The position numbers and the translations under genes are program-made. The notes beneath the pieces are model-generated. The model worked only from the letters and a program-made list of their open reading frames with translations. It was not told where the DNA came from and did not search any database. A stretch of DNA of 46,086 nucleotides from the IMG/VR virus record IMGVR_UViG_3300047377_000522, positions 1 through 46,086 of that record; one strand, written 5' to 3'. Shown piece by piece: positions 1-6,820 of this stretch (position 1 is its first letter; every line of letters begins with the position of its first letter). Source of the stretch: a virus.

Positions 1-14
1 ATGAGTTTGCCGCC
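1..14. repeat. 14-bp terminal direct repeat, left copy
   Basis: The first 14 bases, ATGAGTTTGCCGCC, are identical to the last 14 bases of the window. This fits a circular genome opened with a short overlap, or a linear genome with 14-nt 5' cohesive ends that were filled in. The reverse complement starts GGCGGC, and the lambda cos overhang also contains GGCGGC. Neither option can be proved from the sequence alone. Confidence 0.8.
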
Positions 15-96
15 TGATCACTTTTTTGGTACGAAACCCCTTAAAACTGGATTTTTTGACATTATTATTATGTTTTTTGTTGACATATTAAGATAG
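1..96 (+). CDS. possible 31-aa hydrophobic peptide across the junction
   Basis: An ATG at base 1 (the same ATG as at 46073) opens 31 codons ending in TAG at 94-96. The product is hydrophobic towards its C-terminus (GFFDIIIMFFVDIL), so it could be a membrane peptide. On a circular map its ATG overlaps the stop of the 49-aa reading frame at 45927-46076, in the same coupled style used elsewhere in this genome. Against it, it is very short, no ribosome binding site is convincing, and its end overlaps the promoter at 80-108. It may be chance. Confidence 0.2.
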   Translation: MSLPPDHFFGTKPLKTGFFDIIIMFFVDILR

Positions 97-108
97 ATTG
101 ATTATAAT
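80..108 (+). promoter_or_regulatory. consensus sigma70 promoter
   Basis: TTGACA at 80-85, a 17-base spacer and TATAAT at 103-108 match the bacterial housekeeping consensus perfectly. It lies just ahead of the first rightward gene. It is the last clear promoter before the long run of coupled structural genes, so it may feed that whole run unless phage-specific late promoters exist. Confidence 0.85.
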
Positions 109-155
109 GTTTATTATTAATTGAGATATTCGAAAATATCGAATAAGTGGGGATT

Positions 156-332
156 ATGAACAAATATCTAGTGTGTTGTGAAGTGAAAAGACAAGAGATT
201 GTCGCAGTTGAAGCGGCAAATACCGAAGAGGCAATAGAGGAAGCTAAATTTAGACTTGATGAGTTTGATGAGATTGTGATTGAACATGTAAGCGTTCCAA
301 TGGGTAACCGGTGGGTATGTGTTGATGACTGA
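156..332 (+). CDS. small DpnD/PcfM-like protein, 58 aa
   Basis: First gene after the promoter at 80-108. The ATG at 156 follows a GTGGGGA ribosome-binding stretch; a GTG nine bases earlier is possible but less well placed. The pattern, a beta strand (KYLVCCEV), an acidic segment rich in EAANTEEAIEEA, then a strand and a short tail, resembles the small DpnD/PcfM-type beta-alpha-beta domain common in phages and plasmids. That is a pattern resemblance, not a proven homology. The function is unknown. A similar short fold is suggested for the protein at 35003-35227. Its stop overlaps the start of the next gene, so translation is probably coupled. Confidence 0.7.
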   Translation: MNKYLVCCEVKRQEIVAVEAANTEEAIEEAKFRLDEFDEIVIEHVSVPMGNRWVCVDD

Positions 333-585
333 TACTAATAAAAATTGTACAGACCTAACCGGCTGTAATCATTGTATCGACTGCTCTGGTCTATTTTTTG
401 CGCTCGGCTGCATTGGTCTACATTCAACTATACATGGCGATTGTGCTCAGTATCAGTTTTATTGTTCTGATTGCGTTAATGATGGTGACCGTTGTATGTA
501 TTGCGAGGAGCGTATGGCTGCATATTACAGCCAAAATCGCTCGTATTTCGGTGGTCAATCTAATTGGGTGGGGGTGTCTGTATGA
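325..585 (+). CDS. cysteine-rich small protein, 86 aa (long paralogue)
   Basis: The ATG at 325 lies inside the end of the previous gene. The protein is unusually rich in cysteine, with clusters such as GCNHCIDC and CSDCVNDGDRCMYC, so it probably binds zinc. The second half (from AQYQFYCSDC to GGQSN) and the first eight residues match the 48-aa protein on the opposite strand at 35947-36093. The long copy carries about 32 extra residues after the shared MxDTNKNC start, and these contain another Cys cluster. The gene ends in the junction sequence GGGGGTGTCTGTATGA, which also starts the next gene. The function is not recognised. Confidence 0.75.
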   Translation: MTDTNKNCTDLTGCNHCIDCSGLFFALGCIGLHSTIHGDCAQYQFYCSDCVNDGDRCMYCEERMAAYYSQNRSYFGGQSNWVGVSV

Positions 586-797
586 ATAACTACAAAGAAT
601 TAGCGCTCCTCTGGAGACAAGCATATATATATCTTGAGAATTATCATGATGATAAAAGTTTATTAGATGATCAATCTTATGATTCACATTGCATAATAGA
701 TCTTGATAGTAAAGCTGCTGAGTCTAAAGATAAAATGGAACTATCTCTAAAACGTGCTGAAGAGATGCATAAAAAATTAATGGGGGTGTCTGTATGA
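582..797 (+). CDS. hypothetical helical protein, 71 aa
   Basis: The ATG at 582 overlaps the previous stop (ATGA) and has GGGGGTG upstream as ribosome binding site. The protein is charged and probably all alpha-helical (YKELALLWRQAYIYLENY, then a lysine/glutamate-rich C-terminal helix). It ends in the same GVSV peptide as its upstream neighbour because the same nucleotide junction element is reused. It belongs to the run of short coupled early-type genes ahead of the structural operon. No family was recognised. Confidence 0.6.
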   Translation: MNNYKELALLWRQAYIYLENYHDDKSLLDDQSYDSHCIIDLDSKAAESKDKMELSLKRAEEMHKKLMGVSV

Positions 798-964
798 ATA
801 ATGATATTGAACTATTAATTAATATTTATAAGCACGCTGCAATGCAAGGGTTTTTCCATCCTGACCTAGATTATGAAGATCAAACAAACAAAAAAATTGG
901 TTCTTTAATCAGGGCAGGAATGGAACTTGAAGAAAAAATTAAAAATAAAAGGGCAGAAGAATGA
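794..964 (+). CDS. hypothetical protein, 56 aa
   Basis: The ATG at 794 overlaps the stop of the previous gene (ATGA) behind a second copy of the GGGGGTGTCTGT junction. It runs 56 codons to TGA at 962-964. The translation starts MNNDIELLIN and ends KNKRAEE. It is mostly helical with a charged C-terminus, and MNN at the start resembles MNNY of the gene before it. The stop overlaps the next ATG (ATGA at 961-964). The back-to-back coupling and good ribosome binding site support it as real despite its size. No function can be assigned. Confidence 0.6.
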   Translation: MNNDIELLINIYKHAAMQGFFHPDLDYEDQTNKKIGSLIRAGMELEEKIKNKRAEE

Positions 965-1281
965 ATACTTTATATCCTGTTTATGAAGAAAGAAATGTTA
1001 TTGTTGCACATGATGAATCAATCCAAACAGCAAAAGAGTATGAAAAACTCGCATCTGATTGGCGTATCAATGCAGCAATGGGCGTTAATAAATTTAAATC
1101 ATTAACAAAAGCGAAAGCGGCAGCCTTAAAAGCGATGGATATTTATAGAAAATGTGGTGATGAAATTAACGCTGAATCCATTGAATGCAAAATTGATCTG
1201 TGGGAGCCTGACCTCAAAAAAGCTGAGCTTGAAGAAAATGAGGTTAAAAGTTTTTATAATGGAACAATGAAGCTTAATTAA
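961..1281 (+). CDS. hypothetical helical protein, 106 aa
   Basis: Coupled to the upstream 56-aa gene by an ATGA overlap. The sequence is predicted to be helical and rich in alanine, lysine and glutamate (for example AKAAALKAMDIYRKCGDEINAE), somewhat like a tetratricopeptide-type helical hairpin, though I would not call a TPR domain on this. There is no signal peptide and no membrane segment. It precedes the SPFH lipoprotein gene by 12 bases, so the two are probably co-transcribed. Function unknown. Confidence 0.65.
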   Translation: MNTLYPVYEERNVIVAHDESIQTAKEYEKLASDWRINAAMGVNKFKSLTKAKAAALKAMDIYRKCGDEINAESIECKIDLWEPDLKKAELEENEVKSFYNGTMKLN

Positions 1282-1293
1282 TGGAGAAAAAAA

Positions 1294-2148
1294 ATGAAAC
1301 TTAAAAAAACAGCGGCTATATTAGCTACTTTATTTCTTGCTAGTTGCTCAAAGGTTCCTGCGGGCTATGTTGGCGTGAAAGTTTATCTCCTAGGAGGGAG
1401 CAAAGGGGTAGATTCAGAAGTTCTTGGAGTTGGGCGATACTGGATCGGAGTCAATGAAAATCTTTTCTTATATCCGACTTTTCAACAAAATTATATTTGG
1501 ACGCAATCAGAAGATGAAGGATCACTTGGTGATGAATCTTTTACTTTTCAAACATCCGAAGGGATGCAAGTCGGAGCTGATATTGGAGTTTCTTATCATT
1601 TAGACCCTGACAAAATACCTCAAATTTTTCAAAAATATAGGAAAGGTATTGAGGAGATAACGAACGTTTATTTAAGGAATCATGTGCGCAATGCATTAAA
1701 TAAAGTTTCATCTGGCATGGGGATCCAAGATCTTTATGGAGCAAGAAAAAGCGAGTTGATCGATCTTGTATCAGCTGAAGTTAAAAATAAAGTATCTGAC
1801 ATTGGAATCATTATTGATCAAATATACCTGATAGGATCTTTCAGGTTACCGGATACTGTTGTTGAAGCATTGAACAGGAAGCTTGAAGCGACACAAAAAG
1901 CGCAGCAACGTCAAAATGAAATAGCTCAAGCTCGTGCAGAAGCTGAGAAAAAAATTGAAGAAGCTCGTGGGGATGCCCAGTCGATCTTAACTGTAGCGAA
2001 AGCACAAGCTCAAGCTAATCAGATATTATCTAAATCAATAACTCCAGAATTAGTACAGTATAAACAAACTGAAAAATGGAATGGTGTGTTGCCTAAATTT
2101 ACCGGGTCAAATGTTGTTCCGATGCTTGGTGTTGGAGTTGATAAATGA
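1294..2148 (+). CDS. SPFH/prohibitin-like lipoprotein, 284 aa
   Basis: The start has a good site (AATGGAGAAAAAAAATG). Residues 1-18 form a lipoprotein signal ending FLASC, with the lipidated Cys at 18 and Ser at +2, which in Gram-negative bacteria favours the outer membrane. Next comes an SPFH (band 7) domain at about 22-190: PAGYVGVKVYL, FTFQTSEGMQVGADIGVSY, VYLRNHVRNALN. A coiled coil follows at about 190-245 (EATQKAQQRQNEIAQARAEA). SPFH proteins form large oligomeric rings or scaffolds at membranes. Similar proteins are known in some large phages and are called prohibitins; their role is unsettled. A structural, lysis-timing or superinfection role are all possible. Its GATC density matches the structural genes, so it probably travels with them. 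Confidence 0.8.
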   Translation: MKLKKTAAILATLFLASCSKVPAGYVGVKVYLLGGSKGVDSEVLGVGRYWIGVNENLFLYPTFQQNYIWTQSEDEGSLGDESFTFQTSEGMQVGADIGVSYHLDPDKIPQIFQKYRKGIEEITNVYLRNHVRNALNKVSSGMGIQDLYGARKSELIDLVSAEVKNKVSDIGIIIDQIYLIGSFRLPDTVVEALNRKLEATQKAQQRQNEIAQARAEAEKKIEEARGDAQSILTVAKAQAQANQILSKSITPELVQYKQTEKWNGVLPKFTGSNVVPMLGVGVDK

Positions 2149-2324
2149 AAATAGACTTATATTGGATCTTCACTATCTTTCTTTTTGTATTTGCTTTGCC
2201 TTTTTTGATCAGTGCTGCAAGTTGGTTTTTAGTCTTTCTCGGTGTTTGCCTTTTCGTGCTGTGGATATATTTATTTAAGATGTTTTTTTTTAAAAAGGAT
2301 CAAAAAAATGATAAGTGGAAATGA
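2145..2324 (+). CDS. small two-segment membrane protein, 59 aa
   Basis: The ATG overlaps the stop of the SPFH gene (ATGA at 2145-2148). The product begins MKIDLYWIFTIFLFVFALPF and continues with a second hydrophobic stretch (WFLVFLGVCLFVLWIYLF), ending in a basic tail. It therefore has two transmembrane helices, as in SPFH-associated NfeD-like or holin-like proteins, but it is too short and featureless to place in a family. It overlaps the next gene by 17 bases in another frame. Direct coupling to the SPFH gene suggests the two act together at the membrane (inference). Confidence 0.6.
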   Translation: MKIDLYWIFTIFLFVFALPFLISAASWFLVFLGVCLFVLWIYLFKMFFFKKDQKNDKWK

Positions 2325-2457
2325 AGATCTTGATTCTTTAGTTGAAGCATTAAATACAGGGAACTTTATAGTTAAAAATGGAAATATTGAAGTATTTCTA
2401 CCAGCTGATCCACAAATGATCAATGTTAATGTTAAGTTTGAGGGTAACGATGAGTGA
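2308..2457 (+). CDS. hypothetical protein, 49 aa
   Basis: The ATG at 2308 follows AAAAAGGATCAAAAAA, a usable ribosome binding site, and lies inside the end of the upstream membrane-protein gene. The product (MISGNEDLDSLVEALN, then alternating hydrophobic residues FIVKNGNIEVFL and INVNVKF) is probably a helix plus three beta strands. It overlaps the next start in ATGAGTGA. Its position suggests a small accessory protein of the packaging operon. No family recognised. Confidence 0.55.
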   Translation: MISGNEDLDSLVEALNTGNFIVKNGNIEVFLPADPQMINVNVKFEGNDE

Positions 2458-2809
2458 TCAAAATAACCGCTATTTTCCATATTTCACAAAATTTGAAAGC
2501 AAGTTTTTTGATGATCTGACGTGGCAGGTTTTAGACTCTAATGTTGGAATCTTTGATCTGGGGCATGGGAACATATTGAATAATAATCTTAACCAAGATG
2601 ATTTTTCTAATGATGATCTTTTGTGTGAATACTCTAAAGCGATCCAACTTTCTGAAAAATCAAAAGAAGCGGAGCTTACTCACTATAAAAAATTAGCTGT
2701 AGATAGTTTAATTAAAATCAATAACTTAAATGCTCAGTTAGTGGAAAAAGAAGATCAAATCATGACTTTACGTTTGCATATTAAGCAGGCTAAAAAACAT
2801 TTAGAATGA
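2450..2809 (+). CDS. hypothetical coiled-coil protein, 119 aa
   Basis: ATG at 2450 (MSDQNNRYF); an upstream in-frame ATG at 2423 would lie deep inside the previous gene and has no site. The N-terminal half is aromatic and acidic; the C-terminal half (about residue 60 to the end) is a coiled coil with regular leucines (LNAQLVEKEDQIMTLRLHI). The gene overlaps the small-terminase gene by ATGA, which places it in the packaging operon. It could be a packaging accessory factor, but nothing shows that directly. Confidence 0.65.
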   Translation: MSDQNNRYFPYFTKFESKFFDDLTWQVLDSNVGIFDLGHGNILNNNLNQDDFSNDDLLCEYSKAIQLSEKSKEAELTHYKKLAVDSLIKINNLNAQLVEKEDQIMTLRLHIKQAKKHLE

Positions 2810-3333
2810 TATCAGTTAAAAAATTCTCAAAACAGATAGGCTTATCAGTAAAGGACGTCCGCCAACACCTGAAAACAGAAGCTTATACCCTAAAAAATGC
2901 GTACGATAAAACCACGGATGAAATAGATCAAAATTCGATCCATGTTGTGGAGTACCTAAAAGAATTGGGGGTTGAGCATACTTTCAAATCTGATACAGAC
3001 GATCTTTTGTCCAAGTTTGACAGGGATCAACTTGAAGCGATGCAGATAGCCGAAAAGATCCAAAAGTTACAATTAGATAGAGAGATCAAAAGAGGCGAGC
3101 TTGTATCTAAAGATAAAGTTAAAACATTGTTTCAAAAACAGATATCATTTTCTGAAAAATTACTCAGCGATAAAGCCGGGAATATTGCAGCTCAATTCTT
3201 TTCTATGCGTGATCTGGATGATCTTACTGAAGATGATTACCGCAAAAAAATTGATGAAATAATGACCAGCGCATTAAATGGATTCATCAAAGATCTAAAA
3301 CAAACTTATTCAATATTTAACGAGGACTTATGA
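2806..3333 (+). CDS. terminase small subunit, Nu1-like, 175 aa
   Basis: Recognises phage DNA and loads the large terminase subunit. The N-terminus (ISVKKFSKQIGLSVKDVRQHLKTEAYTL) looks like the winged helix-turn-helix of Nu1-type packaging proteins. It is followed by a charged helical linker (AMQIAEKIQKLQLDREIKRGEL, with SKDKV after it) and a C-terminal helical region that would bind the large subunit. Length and position directly before a GpA-type terminase, with an ATGA overlap at 3330-3333, agree. The DNA-binding assignment rests on pattern only, so exact recognition sites cannot be given. Confidence 0.75.
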   Translation: MISVKKFSKQIGLSVKDVRQHLKTEAYTLKNAYDKTTDEIDQNSIHVVEYLKELGVEHTFKSDTDDLLSKFDRDQLEAMQIAEKIQKLQLDREIKRGELVSKDKVKTLFQKQISFSEKLLSDKAGNIAAQFFSMRDLDDLTEDDYRKKIDEIMTSALNGFIKDLKQTYSIFNEDL

Positions 3334-5339
3334 AGTTAGCAAATTTCAAAGATAACGAATTTTTTTTAAAATTTATTGAGATGATCCCCACCAAATACCG
3401 CCATGTAAATATCTGCAAGTTCATTGAAAATAATAGATATTTACCGTCAAATGTCAGTCATTTAGCAGGTCACTATTCATTCTCGATCTTCCCCATGCAT
3501 GAAGAGATCCTAAACTGCATGGATCCTAATTCAAATGTTCGAGATGTTACAGTCATGAAGGGGGTTCAAACAGGATTCACAACGATTACTGAAAACGTGA
3601 TCTTGTATTATGCAGTTCAAGAGCGTGGGACTCCTATGATGTTCGTCTCAGCTTTGGCGGAGCTTGCTTCAGAGCGATTTAGAAACAATATCAGGCCAAT
3701 GATCGAACATTCAGGATTCGGGGATCAAATACAGCCATTCAACCCGAAAGACTTCAAAAGATCTGGGGCAACGGATCAACAAATTGAGTTTAACGGTGGA
3801 TCTTACATTGTGGCAAGGGGGGCGCAATCACCCAATAAAGCAAGGTCGGCTTCAATCAAAGTTATGATCCAAGATGAATCCAGCTCTTACCCGGTAGGAA
3901 AGAACAATTCACAAGGGGATATCATAGAACTTTATAATGCCCGTTGTACGGCATTCTGGGCACATAGAAAGATCATACGAGGATCAACGCCATTGGTACA
4001 AGAAACGGATCTTACGTGGCAGAAGTTTATTAATGGAGATCAACGTCATTATTATGTTAAATGTCTTGATTGTAGAATGCCGTTCCATCTTAAGTTCAGG
4101 CATCCGGTAAATGAAGAAACAGGCGTTATTGGTGGCCTTTTTTGGAAGCTTGACGAGAACAAAAACCTGATCAATGAATCTGTACGGTATCATTGCCCAC
4201 ACTGCGGACATCCGCATCAAGAGGCTGATAAATCAAGGTTATTTCAGAAAAATAATGCTGAATGGATCCCTCACAATCCGCTTCAATCAGATGAATTTAG
4301 ATCTTATCACTTATCATCTCTATATTCCCCGACCCACTTTCAGCCGTGGTACAAAGGGGTGGCGGATGCGATCAGGGCTAGAGATTGGGACAACAATGAA
4401 ACGTTAGATCATGAAAAGCTCCAATCATTCTATAATAATATTTTAGGGATGCCATTCGTTAAGTCCTCAATTGGAACAAGAATGACCCTTGAAAAGCTCT
4501 CAAGATTCAGAAGATCATTCTACTATTCAGGACAGATCCCGAACCACAAAACAAAGGATCTAAACAGATCAAATATAGCCTTGTTAACGTGTGCGGTAGA
4601 CGTTCAAAAATCCTTCCTTGCTGTAGCAGTCTTTGGTTGGGCCCGTGGCTGTTCACCTTATCTTATTGAATATAAAGATATAAAAGGCGATATCTTAGAC
4701 CTGAACGATCCGGCTTGGACAATCCTTGAAGAGATGATCTTAAATAAACGATATAAGGATCAAGAAGGGGTTGAATATAGAATCACAACAACAGCAATTG
4801 ATACCAACTTTGAGCCTAAAATCGTTCAAACAGCAGCCGCAAAGATCCTAAAAACTGGTGGAGGTGGGAATATAATTTGCGTGCGTGGCAGAGACAACAT
4901 CAAAAGCGAGGAGCCATTCAAAGCGTCTAAAACCTTTGAAATATATGGGGTTCCTGTTTACAATCTAAGAGTTTCTGACTATAAAGATCATTGGTATTCT
5001 CAGATGGAACTCAACAAGTGGATCGATGGAGAACAACAGCCTGACTACACGCTTAATTTTCCAGCTGATACACGAGATGATCAAATTAAAGAATTGACTT
5101 GTGAAACCAAGACTGCAGTTAAAGATCCAAAAACCAACCGTACGGTTAAGCATATCTGGAAGAGAAAAGGCAACGTGCGGAATGAATTATGGGATTTATT
5201 AGTATATAATACGGCTGTTTTAGATATCATTGCCCGGTGGCGGATGGTTGAAATTTTAGGCGATAAATCAGTTAATTACGACAAGTTTTTTGATGATTGC
5301 GAAGTGAATCAAACATTTGTTGGAAGGTGGAAAAAATGA
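3330..5339 (+). CDS. terminase large subunit, GpA family, 669 aa
   Basis: ATP-driven packaging motor and nuclease that cuts concatemers. The ATPase half shows a Walker A-like KGVQTGFTT at 77-85 and a Walker B VMIQDES at 178-184. Between the two halves is a pair of CxxC motifs (VKCLDC and HCPHCG), a zinc knuckle typical of the GpA family. The C-terminal RNase H-like nuclease has acidic residues in TCAVDVQ, TAIDTNFEP and RNELWDLLVYN. Length is normal for lambda gpA-type enzymes, which mostly cut at cos sites; this supports a cos reading of the 14-bp terminal repeat. Coupled by ATGA overlaps on both sides. Confidence 0.93.
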   Translation: MKLANFKDNEFFLKFIEMIPTKYRHVNICKFIENNRYLPSNVSHLAGHYSFSIFPMHEEILNCMDPNSNVRDVTVMKGVQTGFTTITENVILYYAVQERGTPMMFVSALAELASERFRNNIRPMIEHSGFGDQIQPFNPKDFKRSGATDQQIEFNGGSYIVARGAQSPNKARSASIKVMIQDESSSYPVGKNNSQGDIIELYNARCTAFWAHRKIIRGSTPLVQETDLTWQKFINGDQRHYYVKCLDCRMPFHLKFRHPVNEETGVIGGLFWKLDENKNLINESVRYHCPHCGHPHQEADKSRLFQKNNAEWIPHNPLQSDEFRSYHLSSLYSPTHFQPWYKGVADAIRARDWDNNETLDHEKLQSFYNNILGMPFVKSSIGTRMTLEKLSRFRRSFYYSGQIPNHKTKDLNRSNIALLTCAVDVQKSFLAVAVFGWARGCSPYLIEYKDIKGDILDLNDPAWTILEEMILNKRYKDQEGVEYRITTTAIDTNFEPKIVQTAAAKILKTGGGGNIICVRGRDNIKSEEPFKASKTFEIYGVPVYNLRVSDYKDHWYSQMELNKWIDGEQQPDYTLNFPADTRDDQIKELTCETKTAVKDPKTNRTVKHIWKRKGNVRNELWDLLVYNTAVLDIIARWRMVEILGDKSVNYDKFFDDCEVNQTFVGRWKK

Positions 5340-6004
5340 TCAGAATATCCTTTCAGCGTCAAGCATTAGCTCAATTTCTTGACGCTGTTCAGCCAGAACA
5401 AAAGATCAAAAAGGTGAATCGAACCCTAAACAGCATAGGTTTTGAGTTCAGGAGGGAATACAACGAAAAGATCAAACAATCTTTTAATCTCAGAAATAAC
5501 CATTTGATCAGTGGCACAGGAGTTAATAAAACATCTATTGATTCACCTCTATCAAGATCAAAAGTTGAAGTCGGAACCACACGAAAGATCAACCTTGCTC
5601 AAGAAATGGGAGGAGAAAGAACGCCAAAATCTGGAACTCACTATCCCATAGCTACGAAAAACGCTAGACGTGGAGCAAGCGAAAATTCAGATCTAAAAAT
5701 AAGAACTCGGATGGATAAACTCCAAAACGTCAAGAAATATCAAGGATCAGGTAAAAAAGCGATGGCTGCAGCAACTCAACAGGCAGGAAGAGCGAAACAA
5801 AAGTTTTTTGTTTTCGATCAATCCCTCTGGCAATATGCCAACGTGCGAAAAAGACAAGGATCCTACCAAGGCAAGCTGAAAAAGCTTTATGATCTATCTC
5901 ATGAGACAATAACAGATCCAGCCAAGCCGATCATGAATACCCTATCAGATCACTATATTGAACAAGTGATCCCAAGGAGGATCGACCCAATATTTGACCA
6001 ATAA
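5336..6004 (+). CDS. putative tail completion/minor tail protein, 222 aa
   Basis: The ATG overlaps the terminase stop. The product is basic and helical in its first third (FRREYNEKIKQSFNLRNN), then has a loop-rich middle with SKVEVGTTRKINLAQEMGGERTP and a C-terminal segment with QSLWQYANVRKR. This arrangement resembles the gpZ/gpG-like minor tail or virion morphogenesis proteins, which act at the head-tail neck, but I cannot point to diagnostic residues. It sits between the terminase and a gpW-like connector, a place where neck proteins occur. Followed by the convergent spike gene on the other strand. Treat the role as tentative. Confidence 0.45.
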   Translation: MIRISFQRQALAQFLDAVQPEQKIKKVNRTLNSIGFEFRREYNEKIKQSFNLRNNHLISGTGVNKTSIDSPLSRSKVEVGTTRKINLAQEMGGERTPKSGTHYPIATKNARRGASENSDLKIRTRMDKLQNVKKYQGSGKKAMAAATQQAGRAKQKFFVFDQSLWQYANVRKRQGSYQGKLKKLYDLSHETITDPAKPIMNTLSDHYIEQVIPRRIDPIFDQ

Positions 6005-6018
6005 TTTACAGTGTAAAT
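6004..6018. repeat. palindrome AATTTACAGTGTAAA
   Basis: A near-perfect inverted repeat (TTTACA/TGTAAA) sits in the 14-base gap between the convergent stops at 6004 and 6019. The same core, ATTTACAGTGTAAAT, occurs once more at about 24193-24208 inside the helicase gene. It is short for a terminator and has no long T run; it may be a protein-binding site or chance. Confidence 0.35.
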
Positions 6019-6513
6019 TTAAGGAATTGGAACAGTGGGTGGCGTTGTTGGACTCCCCGGGCTTGCTGAAGTATGAACGTGAGAATTAAACGCTGCTTTA
6101 ACTCCATCAAGAGAAGTTCCTGCTGCAGTTACAAAATCCCCTGATGCCGTAATTTTACCTCCATTGATCACAATATCAGAGCTTGATTCTAGCTTTATTT
6201 CACTATCTGATATTGTGATCTTTTGCCCTCCAACTGAAAAAATAATTTTTTTATCGGATTCTATGTTGATCCCATCTTCATTTAGTGTTATAGTGTCGGT
6301 ATCTGTATAAACTTTGATATTATCAGCAGGATGATCCTCATATCCTATCGCTTCAAATGTCCCGGATCGATCTCCTTTTATTAGATAAGTTAAAGTGTTA
6401 GTTTTTGGAGCTGAAGAAATGCCAGCTTGGAAAACTCGGTCGCAGTCTTGGGTGTAGCTATCTTTTGTGATCGTTACCTGATCATTCTTAAATTCAGTGG
6501 AAATTGAAAGCAT
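6019..6513 (-). CDS. baseplate spike protein, gp45/gpV-like, 164 aa
   Basis: Forms the membrane-piercing tip of the contractile tail. After a short N-terminal domain there is a run of alternating beta strands (NIKVYTDTDTITLNEDGINI, KIIFSVGGQKITISDSEIKL, SSDIVINGGKITASGDFV) typical of a trimeric beta-helix. The end is SHVHTSASPGSPTTPPTVP, where the HxH motif matches the metal-binding tip of P2 gpV-type spikes. In Mu-like phages this gene lies between gp44 and gp46; here it is missing from that place and lies inverted in the head module. Its start codon overlaps the ATG of the rightward gpW-like gene (CATG at 6511-6514). An AGGAGG lies 13 bases upstream. No consensus promoter was seen. Confidence 0.8.
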   Translation of the reverse strand: MLSISTEFKNDQVTITKDSYTQDCDRVFQAGISSAPKTNTLTYLIKGDRSGTFEAIGYEDHPADNIKVYTDTDTITLNEDGINIESDKKIIFSVGGQKITISDSEIKLESSSDIVINGGKITASGDFVTAAGTSLDGVKAAFNSHVHTSASPGSPTTPPTVPIP

Positions 6514-6805
6514 GTCTTGTTGTTGTCCTCCTATTAATAGTGCGTTACCTGTTGATTTTCTTAAGGATACGCTAACTAAGCTTGAAAATCTTTACGCTGA
6601 GTATTTGCAAGCTGAAACGGATCTTGTTTTTGATCGTATCGAAAGTTATACCTTGGATACTTCTCAGACTAAAACAAATGTAAAGAAAACAGATATTTCT
6701 GTTTTGACAGCTGCAAGAGCTCAAGTATTTGATCGCATTATTGCCATATATCGAGCACTAAGGATCAATGATGGAACAGTTAAAGTTTTTACCCGGGTAG
6801 CTTAA
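6512..6805 (+). CDS. gpW-like head-tail connector, 97 aa
   Basis: Small protein between the terminase and portal genes, the position of lambda gpW, which closes the portal after packaging. The helix, beta hairpin, helix pattern fits: ENLYAEYLQAETDLVF, then RIESYTLDTSQTK, then DISVLTAARAQVFDRIIAIYRA. The N-terminus MSCCCPP is odd; its codons include the complement of the ribosome binding site used by the divergent spike gene. ATG at 6512 is preferred over the one at 6497, which would lie deeper inside the opposite gene. Assignment rests on position and predicted fold. Confidence 0.55.
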   Translation: MSCCCPPINSALPVDFLKDTLTKLENLYAEYLQAETDLVFDRIESYTLDTSQTKTNVKKTDISVLTAARAQVFDRIIAIYRALRINDGTVKVFTRVA

Positions 6806-6820
6806 TCAGAGTAGCTTAAT

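Noticed and set aside
398-589. Hydrophobic rightward frame overlapping the cysteine-rich gene, and its counterpart at 35889-36071
   Set aside because: Both arise from the out-of-frame reading of the duplicated Cys-rich gene; the Cys-rich frame has the coupled start and keeps the Cys spacing.
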